From WHSW01 sp963846565 (GTDB lineage: Bacteria; Actinomycetota; Thermoleophilia; Solirubrobacterales; 70-9), in contig CAWJWL010000005.1 in NCBI GenBank assembly GCA_963846565.1, forward strand, positions 1,488,001-1,552,000: 64,000 nt of DNA. The letters are read 5' to 3'. Positions 48,064-57,987 of this stretch are shown here, piece after piece. Position 1 is the stretch's first letter. Every line of letters begins with the position of its first letter. The position numbers were made by a program, and so were the translations under genes. The notes under the pieces are model-generated. The model was not told the DNA's origin. It was given only the letters and a program-made list of their open reading frames with translations, and ran no database searches.

Positions 48064-49613
48064 TCAGCCGGCGGATCCGTGCCCGCCGCCGCCCGGGGTC
48101 TCGATCCGCAGCCTGTCGCCCGGGCTGAGCTTGCCGGCGCACTTCGCCGCCAGCACCTCGCCGTTCAGCAGGTTGCGCCCCGGGCTCCCATCGGCGCCAC
48201 CGTCGCGACCCGCGGGAGCTCGCCGGCGCCGCTCGGTGATCAGGGTGAAGCGCATCGGCGCGAGCGCTTCGAGCTCGCGCACGATCCCGTCGCCGCCTCG
48301 GTGGCGTCCCGCGCCGCCGCTCCCGCGACGAAGCGAGAGCTCGCGCACGCGCATCGGATAGGCCAGCTCGAGCGCCTCGACGGGAGTGTTGAGCGTGTTC
48401 GACATCGCCACGTGCACCGCGCTCGGCCCGTCGCGCTCCGGGCACGCCCCCTGCCCGCCGCCGAGCGTTTCGTAGTACGTCCACCCTTCTCCCGCCAGCG
48501 TGAGGTTGTTCATCGTGCCCTGGCCCTGCGCCGGCGCCGCGGTCGCGCCCGCCAGCGCTGCGATCACGAGGTCGGCGATCCGGCTCGACGTCTCGACGTT
48601 CCCCGCCGCGACCGCGGCCGGAGCCCGCGCGTTGAGCGATCGTCCCCTCGGGCGCGATCACCTCGACCGGCCGGTGTGCGCCGGCCGACGGCGGCGCGTC
48701 GGGGTCGACGAGCACCCGGACGGCGAAGAAGGCAGCCGATCTCGTGACCGAGAGCGGGCAGTTGAGGTTGCCCGCCACCTGCTCGGCGGAGCCGTCGAAG
48801 TCCAGCTCGAGCTCCTCGCCGGCGATCGTCGCCCGCACTCGCAGCCGGATCTCCTCCGTCCCGCCGGGGCCGCCCTCGGCACCCTCGAGTACATCCTCGG
48901 CCTCGTACGTGCCGTCGGGGAGCTCGGCCAGCGCGGCACGCGTGCGTCGTTCGGCGTAATCGAGGATCTCGGCCATTCCGGCGGCGAGCTCGGCCCGGCC
49001 CTGCCTGGCGACGAGCTCCTCGAGTCGAGCTGCGCCGGCGAGGTTCGCCGCGCGCTGCGCGCGGAGGTCGGCGAGTCGCTCGGCGGGGTTCCGCATCCGC
49101 TCGGCGAGGTCGCGCGAGGCCGGCGTCATCGACCGGTGGGGGCGATCACCACCCCTTCCTCGGCGAGCTCGGTCGAGTCCGCGGGCATCCCGGCCGGCGT
49201 CGGCCCCCCGACGTCGGCGTGGTGGGCGCGACTCGCGGCGAAGCCGATCAGGTCCGTGCCCGCGCCCGCCCCATCGCCTGAGAACAGCGGCGAGATCAGG
49301 GTGATGTCCGGCAGGTGGGTGCCGCCGCGGAAGGGGTCGTTGAGGATCCACAGATCGCCGGGCCGCTGCTCGGAGTCGAGGACCGCGGCGACCGCGTCGG
49401 GCATCGAGCCGAGGTGCACGGGGATGTGCTCGGCCTGCATCACGAGCTCGCCGCGCGGCGTCAAACAGCGCGGTCGAGCAGTCGCGGCGCTCCTTGATGT
49501 TCGCCGAGTGGGCCGAGCGGATCGAGCACCGCGCCCATCTCCTCGCAGGCGGCGCGCAGGGCACCGATCAGGACCTGGAGCGTGACCGGGTCGAGCCCGC
49601 CGGCCCGGCTCAC
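48064..49613 (-). pseudogene. hyuB: Hydantoinase/oxoprolinase subunit B, frame-disrupted
   Basis: Joining frames gives a HyuB-family protein of about 515 residues: LDPVTLQVLIGALRAACEEMG at the start, SAHSANIKERRDCSTALFDA, HLGSMPDAVAAVLD, LNDPFRGGTHLPDITLISP, then GAARLEELVARQG, GNLNCPLSVTRSAAFFAVRV, GTMNNLTLAGEGWTYYETLGGGQGA and the C-terminal ETPGGGGHG. Four single-base indels break it near 49523, 49455, 49135 and 48637; three are insertions and one a deletion. No residue in the conserved blocks looks decayed. GTG overlaps the hyuA stop as GTGA. It would hydrolyse cyclic amides such as hydantoin or 5-oxoproline together with HyuA, using ATP. It is either a recent pseudogene or sequence error. 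Confidence 0.8.
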
Positions 49614-51616
49614 GCGCGCACCTCCCCCTTGGCGTCGGCGACGATCGTGCCCGCCTCGTCGACCTCCGCGACCCAGCCTCCCGGCAGGACCAGCGTCGTC
49701 TCGGGCAGCTCGAAGATGCACGGCCCCTCGACCCGCTCCCCGCTCCCCGGTTCGCCGCGCAGGACGATCGCCTCGACCCACTCGCCGCCGAGCCGGGCGC
49801 GCCGCGTCCCGCGCTCGAGCGCGCCCTCGGTCGCCGCGCGCGGTTCGGGGGCGGCAGCGGGGACCGCGAGCGCCACGCGGATCGTCACCAGCTCCACCTC
49901 GCCGTCGGGGTCGCGGTAGCCGTAGCGGTCCTCGTGGGCAGCAGCGAAGCGCTCCGCGAGCTCATCCGGCTCCGGTTCGAGCCCGGCCTCGATCGGGAGC
50001 TCGAACGCCTGGCCGCGGTAGCGGAGCTCGTACACGGCCTCCGCCCGCGCGGCCTCGAGGCCCGGCGGCGATCGAGTCGCGCAGCGCTCGGACCTCGGAC
50101 GCGACCCGCTCGCCCGTGAGCTCGTCGTCGCTCAGCATCACCGTGCGCGCGGTGTCGCGGCGGCGCTCGGCGGCGATCATCCCGAGTGCGGAGAGCACCC
50201 CGCCAGCCCGCGGGCAGAAGAGGCGCGTGATCTCGAGCTCCCCTGCGATCGCGGCGGCGTGCATCGGCCCGGCGCCGCCGAACGGCATCAGCGCGAACCG
50301 ACGCGGATCGATCCCGCGCTCGACCGTGACCACCCGCAGCGCCCGCACCATCTCCTGGTTGGCGACGCGGACGATCCCCTCGGCGGTAGCGAGCGGGGAG
50401 AGGCCGAGCTCGGAGGCGAGGCGCGCGAGGGCTCCCTCGGCCGCCTCGCGATCGAGGCTCGACCCCGCCGGCGAGCCTGGAATCCGCGTCGAGAACGCCG
50501 AGCGCGAGGTTCGCGTCGGTCACCGTCGGCTCCTCGCCGCCGCGCCGGTAGGCGGCCGGTCCGGGCTCGGCGCCGGCGGAGCGCGGTCCGACGCGCAGCG
50601 CCCCGCCGCGGTCACGCCAGGCGATCGAGCCGCCGCCGGCGCCGACGGTGTGGACGTCGACCATCGGCAGCTGGATCACGCGGCCGCCGATCGTCCGCGA
50701 CTCGGTCCGGCGGACCTCGCCGTCCTCGATCACGCAGACGTCGCATGACGTCCCGCCCATGTCGAGGCCGAGGACATCCCGCTTGCCCCGCGCTCACCGG
50801 AGATGCCGGCGAGCAGGCCGGCTCCGACCGCGCCGCCGGCCGGGCCGGAGAGCACCGTCGCCGCGCCGCTTCGAGCCGCCTCGTCGATCGGCGCGAGCCC
50901 GCCCGAGGAGAGCATCACCGACGGCTCCGCGATCCCGAGCTCGGCGGCGCCGGCGGCGAGCCGCCGGAGGTAGCTGCCGAGGAGGGGGGAGAGGTAGGCG
51001 TCGATCACGGTCGTCGAGCAGCGCTCGTACTCGCGGAAGCGGGCGAGGACCTCGTGCGAGGCGGAGACGTGGAGGTCGGGGAGCTCGGCGCGCAGGCGCT
51101 CGGCGAGGTCGCGCTCGTGGGAGGGGTCGAGGTAGGAGAAGAGGAGGCAGATCGGCCACCGACTCGGCGCCCGATCCGCGGACCTCCTCGACCAGCCGCT
51201 CGATCTCGGTCGCGGACAGGGCATCGACGACGCCCTGCGGCCCGATCCGCTCGGCGGCGCCGAAGCGCAGGCCGCTCGTCGACCAGCGGCGCGGGCTTCG
51301 GCTCGCACAGGCGGTAGAGGCTGGGGCGGTCCTGGCGGGCGATCTCGAGCAGGTCGGTGAAGCCGGCCGTCGTGATCAGCGCGGTGCGCGCGCCGCGCTC
51401 GGCGAGCAGGGCGTTCGTCCCCACGGTCATCCCGTGCGCGAATGTCTCCACCGCCCCGGGATCGGCGCCGGCGCGCTCGAGCACCTGCCCGATCGCCGCC
51501 AGCACGCCGCGCGATTGGTCGTCGGGGGTCGACGGTGCCTTCCCCGTGTGCAGGGCGGCGCCGTCGAAGAGCACGGCGTCGGTGAAGGTACCGCCGACGT
51601 CCACACCGAGGAGCAC
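49610..51616 (-). pseudogene. hyuA: Hydantoinase/oxoprolinase subunit A, frame-disrupted
   Basis: Joined frames give a HyuA-family ATP-binding subunit of about 668 residues: LLGVDVGGTFTDAVLFDG (phosphate-1 loop), AHGMTVGTNALLAERGART, then YLSPLLGSYLRRLAAGAAELG, PSVMLSSGGL, DMGGTSCDVCVIEDGE, VDVHTVGAGGGSIAW, FALMPFGGAGPMHAA, and a C-terminal beta-rich part ending GTIVADAKGEVRA. Five single-base shifts occur near 51271, 51155, 50790, 50463 and 50061, mostly an extra C or G in G/C runs. There are no in-frame nonsense changes beyond those caused by the shifts. It precedes hyuB in a coupled pair. Confidence 0.8.
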
Positions 51617-51635
51617 GGGCTGACCCTACAAGTGC

Positions 51636-51665
51636 GAGGCCCCGGTCCTCATGGACCGGGGCCTC
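51636..51665 (-). terminator. Strong hairpin terminator downstream of the zinc-binding protein gene
   Basis: A perfect 13-bp stem (GAGGCCCCGGTCC with GGACCGGGGCCTC) closes the loop TCAT, between the stop at 51720 and hyuA at 51616. On the minus strand a TTGTAG stretch follows, so it is probably a terminator with a weak U-tract. Confidence 0.65.
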
Positions 51666-51719
51666 TCCCCTCACCCCTGACGGCCACCCCCCACAGGCGG
51701 CCGTGCCACACGCCGTGGT

Positions 51720-52202
51720 TCAGACAGCCACGCGCTCGTTTTCCGAGTCGGCGCGACTGAGTTCGTCGAGGTGCTCGATCGGCAGCTCCGGCCCCTCGAA
51801 GGTCTCCTCGAGATGCTTGTGGGAAGGGCAGTAGTCCCGCCCCGGCAGCGGCTCGCGCTGGCACGGGGTGCCCTTGCGCGTGTGCGCCCGGCAATTTCGC
51901 GGGATTCCCGAGAGGCCGGAGCCCTCGGGGATCCGCTCGAGATGCTCGAGCGCGAGATTGATGTTCTTCTCGATCACGCGCCAGACGCGCAGCTGATCAC
52001 CGATCGCGAAGTGGATCCGCACCTCGCTGAACAGCGCCCGCGCCGGGCGACCGAAGTAACGACGGTCATACGTGAGTCTCCTGATTACGCCCTCGCACGC
52101 GTCGAGAACCAACTGCTTGTTCGCGCAACCGGTCGGGTCGCGCTCGTCCTCGATCACCGCCGGAGCGATGTCCCTGTAGATCGAACGGCTGAAGCGATAC
52201 AT
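51720..52202 (-). CDS. Small Cys/His zinc-binding protein, function unknown
   Basis: The product is 160 residues. The N-terminal 100 residues are helical and basic (FSRSIYRDIAPAVIEDE, RRLTYDRRYFGRPARALFSEVRIHF). Residues 104-130 form a compact metal site: Cys104, Cys114, Cys125 and His128/His130 (CRAHTRKGTPCQREPL, YCPSHKH). I do not know the family. It may be a nucleic-acid-associated regulator given the basic helices and zinc knuckle. It has its own promoter region with a TGTGAAATCACA dyad and ends at a strong hairpin, so it is a single-gene unit. Confidence 0.65.
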   Translation of the reverse strand: MYRFSRSIYRDIAPAVIEDERDPTGCANKQLVLDACEGVIRRLTYDRRYFGRPARALFSEVRIHFAIGDQLRVWRVIEKNINLALEHLERIPEGSGLSGIPRNCRAHTRKGTPCQREPLPGRDYCPSHKHLEETFEGPELPIEHLDELSRADSENERVAV

Positions 52203-52282
52203 GTCCTACCCCTGTCTCCTGTGGTTTCCATTCCGCTGGAGTGGTCTGCCTGCCTTGACCGATCGCGAGTATCCCAGTGGTG

Positions 52283-52294
52283 TGTGAAATCACA
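52283..52294. promoter_or_regulatory. TGTGAAATCACA dyad upstream of the zinc-binding protein gene
   Basis: TGTGA and TCACA flank two bases. On the minus strand TTGTGA overlaps the dyad as a possible -35, with GATACT 16 nt later as a possible -10. The half-sites are closer than in a CRP site, so another repressor is more likely. A GGTTAACC palindrome lies at 52315-52322. Confidence 0.4.
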
Positions 52295-52361
52295 AGGCGA
52301 TCAGGTTAAGGACGGGTTAACCGATCGGTGGACATTTGTCCTATTCGATCGAACGAGGCTT

Positions 52362-53828
52362 TCAGTTCCAGCGCTCGCGCCGGATCGCGCCCGTACGGTC
52401 GATAAGCAGGTGTATATGGTCGAATTCGCCCCCGGGAAGCGGCAGATCGCGACGCCGGTGGACCCCGCGCGACTCGCGCCGCTCGAGCGCCGAGGCGGCG
52501 ATCATGCGGGCGAGCGGGTACGGATCGTCGAGGAGGCGCTCGAGCTCGGCCGGCTCGCGCCGCGGCCCCGCCAGGCGCCAGACCGCGTCCCGGGTCTCGA
52601 TCGTCGGTGGCGTGAAGGTCCAGCCGTCGGGCGACGTCCCGCCGACCGCCTCGCCGGTGCGGTCGAGCGCCGCCCGCGCCGCGCGGCTGCCGAACACGAA
52701 GCATTCGGAGAGCGAGTTCGAGGCGAGCCGATTCGCGCCGTGGAGGCCGGTGCAGGCGCACTCGCCGACGGCGAAGAGGCCGGCGAGCGTGGTGTGTCCG
52801 TCGAGGTCGGTCGCGATCCCGCCGATCAGGTAGTGCGCCGCGGGCGAGACCGGAACCGGCTTGTTCGCCGGGTCGAGCCCCGCCTCGGCACAGGCTGCGA
52901 ACACGTTCGGGAAGCGCTCGGCCGGGAGCGCGCGCAGGTCGAGCCAGACGTGCTCGGTGCCGTCTGCGTCCATGCGGTCGAGGATCGCCGAGGTCACCTG
53001 GTCGCGCGGGGCGAGCTCGTCGGTGAACCGCCGCCCTGCGGCGTCGAGAAGGATCGCCCCCTCGCCCCGGACCGCCTCGGTGATCAGCGAGCCGTCGTGC
53101 CGCTCGCCCGGGAGGCTGAGTGCCGTCGGGTGGAACTGGCAGAGCTCGAGGTCGGCGAGCTCGGCGCCCGCCGCGTGGGCGAGCACGGCGCCGGCGCCGA
53201 TCGCGCCCCACGGATTGGTCGTCCGGCGCCAGAGAGCCGCGCCGCCGCCGGTCGCGAGCACGGTCGCGGGTGCGGCGACCGGCCCGCGGTCGGTGATCAG
53301 GCCCGTGCAGACGCCGTCCTCACCAGTCGCGACGGCCGTCGCCGAGGCGCCCTCGAGCACCTCGATCCCAGGCGTCTCCGCGACCAGCTCGGCGAGCCTC
53401 GACGTGATCGCGCGCCCGGTCTCGCTGCCGCCGGCGTGCACGATCCGGCGCGCCGAGTGCCCGCCCTCGAGCCCGAGCGCGAGTCCGCCGTCGGGGTCGC
53501 GATCGAAGCGCACACCGCGCTCCTCGAGCTGCCTGACCGCGGCCGCCGCCTCCGCCGTCAGGGTCTCGACCGCGCTCGCCCGGCAGAGGCCGCGCCCGGC
53601 GGAGAAGGTGTCGGCGGCATGACGCTCCGGCGAGTCGTCGTCGGCGAGCGCGGCCGCGAGTCCTCCCTGGGCCCAGAAGCTCGAGCTCTCGGCGAGCGGC
53701 TTTCGCGAGACGACTGCGACGCTCGCCCCCTCCGCCGCCGCTTCCAGGGCCACGTGGAGACCGGCAGCGCCGCCGCCGACCACGGCGATGTCGCAGGCTG
53801 TCGCAACTCTGTCGGTGGCGCCCGTCAA
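52362..53828 (-). CDS. nadB: L-aspartate oxidase
   Basis: The product is 488 residues. The FAD dinucleotide loop is DIAVVGGGAAGLHVALEAAAEG, then SSSFWAQGGLAAALADDDSPERHAADT, GGHSARRIVHAGG, ELCQFHPTALSLPG, LITEAVRGEGAILLDAAGRRF and GLHGANRLASNSLSECFVFG, all typical of NadB and of the fumarate reductase/succinate dehydrogenase flavoprotein family. It oxidises L-aspartate to iminoaspartate in NAD synthesis; nadA and nadC are not in the window. The start is TTG, with TACGGT 9 nt upstream. It diverges from the HDAC-like gene. Confidence 0.92.
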   Translation of the reverse strand: MTGATDRVATACDIAVVGGGAAGLHVALEAAAEGASVAVVSRKPLAESSSFWAQGGLAAALADDDSPERHAADTFSAGRGLCRASAVETLTAEAAAAVRQLEERGVRFDRDPDGGLALGLEGGHSARRIVHAGGSETGRAITSRLAELVAETPGIEVLEGASATAVATGEDGVCTGLITDRGPVAAPATVLATGGGAALWRRTTNPWGAIGAGAVLAHAAGAELADLELCQFHPTALSLPGERHDGSLITEAVRGEGAILLDAAGRRFTDELAPRDQVTSAILDRMDADGTEHVWLDLRALPAERFPNVFAACAEAGLDPANKPVPVSPAAHYLIGGIATDLDGHTTLAGLFAVGECACTGLHGANRLASNSLSECFVFGSRAARAALDRTGEAVGGTSPDGWTFTPPTIETRDAVWRLAGPRREPAELERLLDDPYPLARMIAASALERRESRGVHRRRDLPLPGGEFDHIHLLIDRTGAIRRERWN

Positions 53829-53836
53829 GAGCGAAG

Positions 53837-53843
53837 TACCGTA
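53837..53843. promoter_or_regulatory. Shared bidirectional -10 element of nadB and the HDAC-like gene
   Basis: The seven bases TACCGTA hold TACCGT on the plus strand, 6 nt before the ATG at 53849, and TACGGT on the minus strand, 9 nt before the TTG at 53828. The two -10 boxes share five bases, so only one direction can be served at a time. Confidence 0.5.
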
Positions 53844-53848
53844 TCCGG

Positions 53849-54785
53849 ATGGCGCCCCCGGGCATCTACGTCTCCCATCCCTCCTCGCACGAGCACGACA
53901 CCGGCGCTCATCCTGAGAACGCGCGCCGCCTGGTCGCGATCGAGGCGGCTCTCGGCGAGATCGGATGGGCGGGCCTCGAGCGGGTCGAGGCTCCGCCGGC
54001 GAGCCGCGAGCAGCTCGAGCGCGTCCACACCGACGAGCTCATCGACAGGATCGACCAGATCTCCGCCGAGGGCGGCGGGTCGATCGACCTCGACACCGTC
54101 GCCAGCGCTCATTCGCATGAGGCGGCGCTGCGGGCCGCCGGCGGCGCCGCTTCAGCGGCCGCGCGCCTGCTCGCCGGCGAGGCGCAGTTCGCCTTCTGCG
54201 GCACCAGGCCGCCGGGACACCACGCGGAGCGCAACACGCCGATGGGCTTCTGCCTCTTCAACAACGTCGCCGTCGCCGCCGCGCACGCGCTCGCGGAGTG
54301 CAACGCCCAGCGCGTGCTGATCCTCGACTGGGACGTCCATCACGGGAACGGCACGGAGGAGATCTTCGCCCGCTCGCGCGAGGTCCTCTACGTCAGCATC
54401 CACCAGTGGCCCCTCTACCCGGGTACCGGGCCGGCCGAGTACACGGGCGAGGGGGAGGGGGAGGGCTACACGCTCAACCTGCCGGTCCCGCCCGGCTCCG
54501 GCTCGGAGGAGTTCGTCGGGCTCGTCCGCGACGTGGTCGCGCCCGCGTGCGCGTGAGTTCCGGCCCGGTCTGATCATCGTCTCCGCCGGCTACGACGCCC
54601 ACCGCGACGACCCGCTCGCGTCGTGCCTCGTCGACACCGACGCCTACGGCGAGATGGCGGCGATGGTCAGGGACCTCGGCGAGGAGGTCGGGGCACCCGT
54701 CCTCGTCTGCCTCGAGGGCGGCTACTCGCCGAAGGCGCTGGCCGAATCGGTCGTCGCGACGATCGATGCACTGTCCAACGGCTGA
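53849..54785 (+). pseudogene. HDAC-family (class II-like) deacetylase, single frameshift
   Basis: The joined frames give about 311 residues. The zinc-dependent deacetylase motifs are all there: RPPGHHAERNTPMGFCLFNNVAVAAAHA, RVLILDWDVHHGNGTEEIF with the Asp/His metal ligands, SIHQWPLYPGTG, and, after the shift, SAGYDAHRDDPLASC and CLEGGYSPKALAES with the catalytic Tyr. One extra base near 54554 creates a TGA; removing it restores EFRPGLIIVSAGYDAH. Bacterial members deacetylate polyamines, acetoin-pathway enzymes or protein lysines. If the shift is real the enzyme lacks its third metal Asp and Tyr and should be inactive. Confidence 0.8.
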
Positions 54786-54790
54786 CCCGC

Positions 54791-57700
54791 CTAGAGCGTT
54801 ATCCGGTCCTTGATGGTGTTGAGGAAGGACTTCGGGAACCCGGGCACCTGATCGAGGTCCTCGACGCTCGTGAAGCCGGCGCCCTCGTCGCGCCAGCGGA
54901 TCACCCGCTTCGCCTGCGTCACCGACATCCCGAGCTCGCGTAGTTCGTCGAAATCGGCGTGCGTGAGGCTGACCGTGCCCTCGGGCGCCTCCTCGGGCTG
55001 GGCGGGGGTCTCGGTCTCCGCTTCCTCCGGCTCCGGCTCGGGCTCGGCTCCGGCTCGGGCTCCGGCTCCGGCTCCGGCTCGGGCTCCGGCTCCGGCTCGG
55101 GCTCTGACTCCTCGTCCTCGGCGACCCAACTCGGCGGCTCGAGTTCCTCGTCGGCGGGCTCCACGGCCGCAGTGCCCTCTCCCAGCTTCTCCGCCTCGGC
55201 GCCCATCTCGGCGATCGCGTCGCCGCCCGCCGGCGCCTCCGGCTCGGGTCCGGACTCAGGTTCCGTCTCAGTCTGTTTGACGATTGCCACGAGCGCGACG
55301 TCCTCGTCGACGCTCGACGCGGCGGTCTTGCCCTCGATCCCGGCGGCGCTGAGCGCGGCGAGCACTTCCTTGCTGGTCATGCCCTGCTGCTTCGCGATCT
55401 CGTGGACCCGCTTTCGTGCCGCCTGCTCGCTGGCCTCGGCGACCTCGCTGACCTCGGCGACCTTCGCCTCGGTCTCGGAGAAGCGCGCCTCGCGGCTCAC
55501 GTCCGCCTCACGGCGCGCTTCGATCCCGGCCTCGACCGTGCGCCGCTCGGCGGCGACGGCTCGCGCCTCGGCCTCCTCGAGGCGGCGGCTCGTGGCGGCA
55601 TGCTCGGCCTCGACCTTCGCCGTCTCGGCCCGGAGCTCCGCTTCGCGCGCGGCGAGCGCCTCCTGCGCCTCGGCCTCCGCGGCGCGGCGTGCATCGGCAA
55701 CCTCCTGCGCGACCCGCTTGTCGGCCTCCTTCGCGAGCTTGGTGGACTGCTCGGCAAGCCGCTTCTCGGTCTCCGCGGCCGCCTTCTGCTCGGCCTTCGC
55801 GACCGCGTCGCGGATCTGGCCCGAGGCACGGCGCTCGCCCTCCTTACGCAGGGCCTCGGCCTGGTCGCGCAGCCATGAGGACGCCGCGGTCCGAGTTTCG
55901 ACCTCGGCCCGCGCGGCAGACTCCTCCGCCAACCGGGCGGCCTCGGTGGCCTCCTGCACGGTTCGCTCCGACGCGGCGAGCGACTTCGACTTCTCGGACC
56001 GCTCGGTGTTGAGCTCGGCCTTCAGCTCGTTGTAGCGGTCCTCGCCCTCCTTGACGGCTTCGGCGACCCGGCGCTCGGCCTCCTCGCGCGCCTTCTTCAG
56101 CGCGGCCTCAGCGGCGGCCTTCGCCTCGGCGATCTCCCTCCTCGCCCGTTCGGTCTCGGTCTCGGCTTCCGCCTGTGCCTTCTTCAGATCCTCCTCGCGA
56201 TCGAAGACACGGCCGTCGGCCTCGGCAGTCGCTTCCTCGCGCGCCCGCTCGGTCTCCTCCGCGATCCGGCGCTCAGCCTCCGCCTGCAGCCGTTCGGCTT
56301 CAGCGCTCAGCTCGCGCTCGGCCGCGGCGACGCGGTCGGCGGCCGCAAGCGCGCGTTGCTCGATCTCCGCGAGCCGCGCGTCGGCCTGCTCGACGATGCG
56401 GGTCTTCTCCTCGCGCTCGGTCTCGAGCTCTTCCTCGCGCAGGCGAAGCTCGGCCTGGTAGCGCTCCTCGGCTGCCTCGCGCGCGGCCTCGACCTCGACC
56501 CGCGCCTTCTCCTCGGCCTCGGTTCGGACGCGCTCGATCTCGGCCTGGACGTTGTCGCGCGCCTTCACCAGCGCCTGGGCCTCGACCGCCTTGCGGGTGG
56601 TCTCGGCGTCCTGAAGCGCGATGTTCTCGATCTCGGCGCGTGCGGCCTCGGTGGCAACCCGGGCGCGCTCATCGGCTTCCTCCTTCGCCGCCGCCTCGGC
56701 CTCCTCGCGTGCTGCATCCACCGCCTCGCGGATCCGCTCGTCGAGTTCGGCGCGCAGCGTGTCCAGCTCGCGCTGGAGATCGGCGGTCTGTGTCGCGACC
56801 TGGCGGCTGATCTCCTCCCGGGCGCGCCGTTCGGCCTCGACCTGACCGCGCTTGGCCTCGGTCGCCCGTGCCTCCGCCGCCTGAACCTCACCGAGCGCCT
56901 CCTGCACGGCCGTATCGGTGGATGCGGCGGTAGCGGAGGCGCCGCGGCCCCCGGCCGCCGACGTCGACGCCTTCGCCTCGATCGCTTCGGCCTTGGCCGC
57001 GGCGGCCTCGGCGCGCGCTCTCTCGGCCTCGGCCTCGGCCTTCTCGAGCGCGGCGCTGAGCTCGCTTACCTCGGCGTCGCCGGCCTTGGCGTCGCCGCCG
57101 GGCAGCGGCTTCGGGGGCACCACGTCCTTGCGAGCCTTGGCGACGGCCTCCTCGATCCGCGCATCGGTCGCCTTCTCGGCCTCGGCCAGCTGCGCCCGCA
57201 GCCAGTCCGCAGCGGCGGCGCGGGCCTTGTCTTCCGCCTCCGCGCGGACGGCCTCGACGTCGCCCTCCGGCGCCTTCTTGCTCTTGACGGTCTTCGCCTC
57301 CGCCGCCTCGGCGGCTGCGTCTTCGGCCCGCTGCTCGGCAGCCTTCGCCCGTGCCTCGGCCTCCTCGGCCTCGCGGCGGGCGGCCGCGAGCTGCTCCTCG
57401 ACGGATTCGAGCTGCGTCTTCGCGTCGACCTTCGCCCGCTCGAGGTCGTCCTCGAGCGCGAGGATCTCATCGATCGCGCGCTCCTCAGCGCGCTGCGCGG
57501 CGGCCTCGGCCGCGACCCGGATTCGCTCCGCGGTCGCTGTCGGATCGATCGGCTCGCGGGCGGGCGGCGTCGCTTCCTCGGGTTCAGTCTCTGTGGCGGG
57601 CTCCGGCTCCGGCTCGGGTTCGGGATCGGGCTCCGGCTCGGGCGCGGGCTCGGGCTCGGGCGCGGGCTCGGGCTCGTCGGCCGGCGCCGGTTCCGCGGCC

Positions 57701-57978
57701 GGCTCGTCGGCCGCCTCCGGCTTGGTCTCACCGTCGAACTCGCTCGCGGCGTCGAAAGGCTTCGCCGGCGGATCCGTGAGCGCGGGAGCGACCTCCGTCT
57801 GCGGACCGTCCCCCTCGGCGGGAGCAGGGTCCTCGGCGGGAGCAGGGTCCTCGGCGCCGGGCGGGGGCTGCGACGCGTCGTCCGGGTCGGTCCCGGTCGC
57901 TTCCGTCTGCTCCTCGCTCTGCCCAGCGGACTCTTCGTCAGAGTCCTTTCTGAAGATGCCGAATCGGCGTCTTGCCAT
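54791..57978 (-). CDS. Giant coiled-coil protein with IF2_N and helix-hairpin-helix domains (frameshifted near C-terminus)
   Basis: About 1,062 residues when joined. N-terminus MARRRFGIFRK is basic; residues 20-150 are acidic with Glu-Pro repeats. Residues about 155-855 are a nearly unbroken Ala/Glu/Lys/Arg coiled coil. Residues about 856-905 (RVHEIAKQQGMTSKEVLAAL, then GIEGKTAASSVDEDVA) match the IF2_N domain of translation factor IF-2. A second Glu-Pro tract is followed by a helix-hairpin-helix domain (FDELRELGMSVTQAKRVIRW, VEDLDQVPGFPKSFLNTI) like those in ComEA and PulK-type proteins. One missing base near 55047, in the GAGCCN repeats, shifts the frame before the HhH. A cytoskeleton-like scaffold that touches nucleic acid is the best guess. 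TAAAGT lies 9 nt before the ATG. Confidence 0.75.
55035..55110 (-). repeat. GAGCCN hexamer repeat encoding Glu-Pro
   Basis: About twelve near-identical hexamers encode alternating Glu and Pro. One unit has lost a base near 55047, which causes the frameshift of the coiled-coil gene. A second tract of the same type lies at about 57595-57690 in the N-terminal part of the gene. Confidence 0.7.
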
Positions 57979-57987
57979 CGGGCGGGC

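Noticed and set aside
47911..49564. A 760-codon minus-strand frame joining hydantoinase segments to DUF1802
   Set aside because: It exists only because hyuB frameshifts open that phase; the DUF1802 family start is the ATG at 47908.
55020..55110. Tandem hexamers considered as a CRISPR or VNTR array
   Set aside because: There are no spacers; the repeats encode Glu-Pro in the coiled-coil gene.
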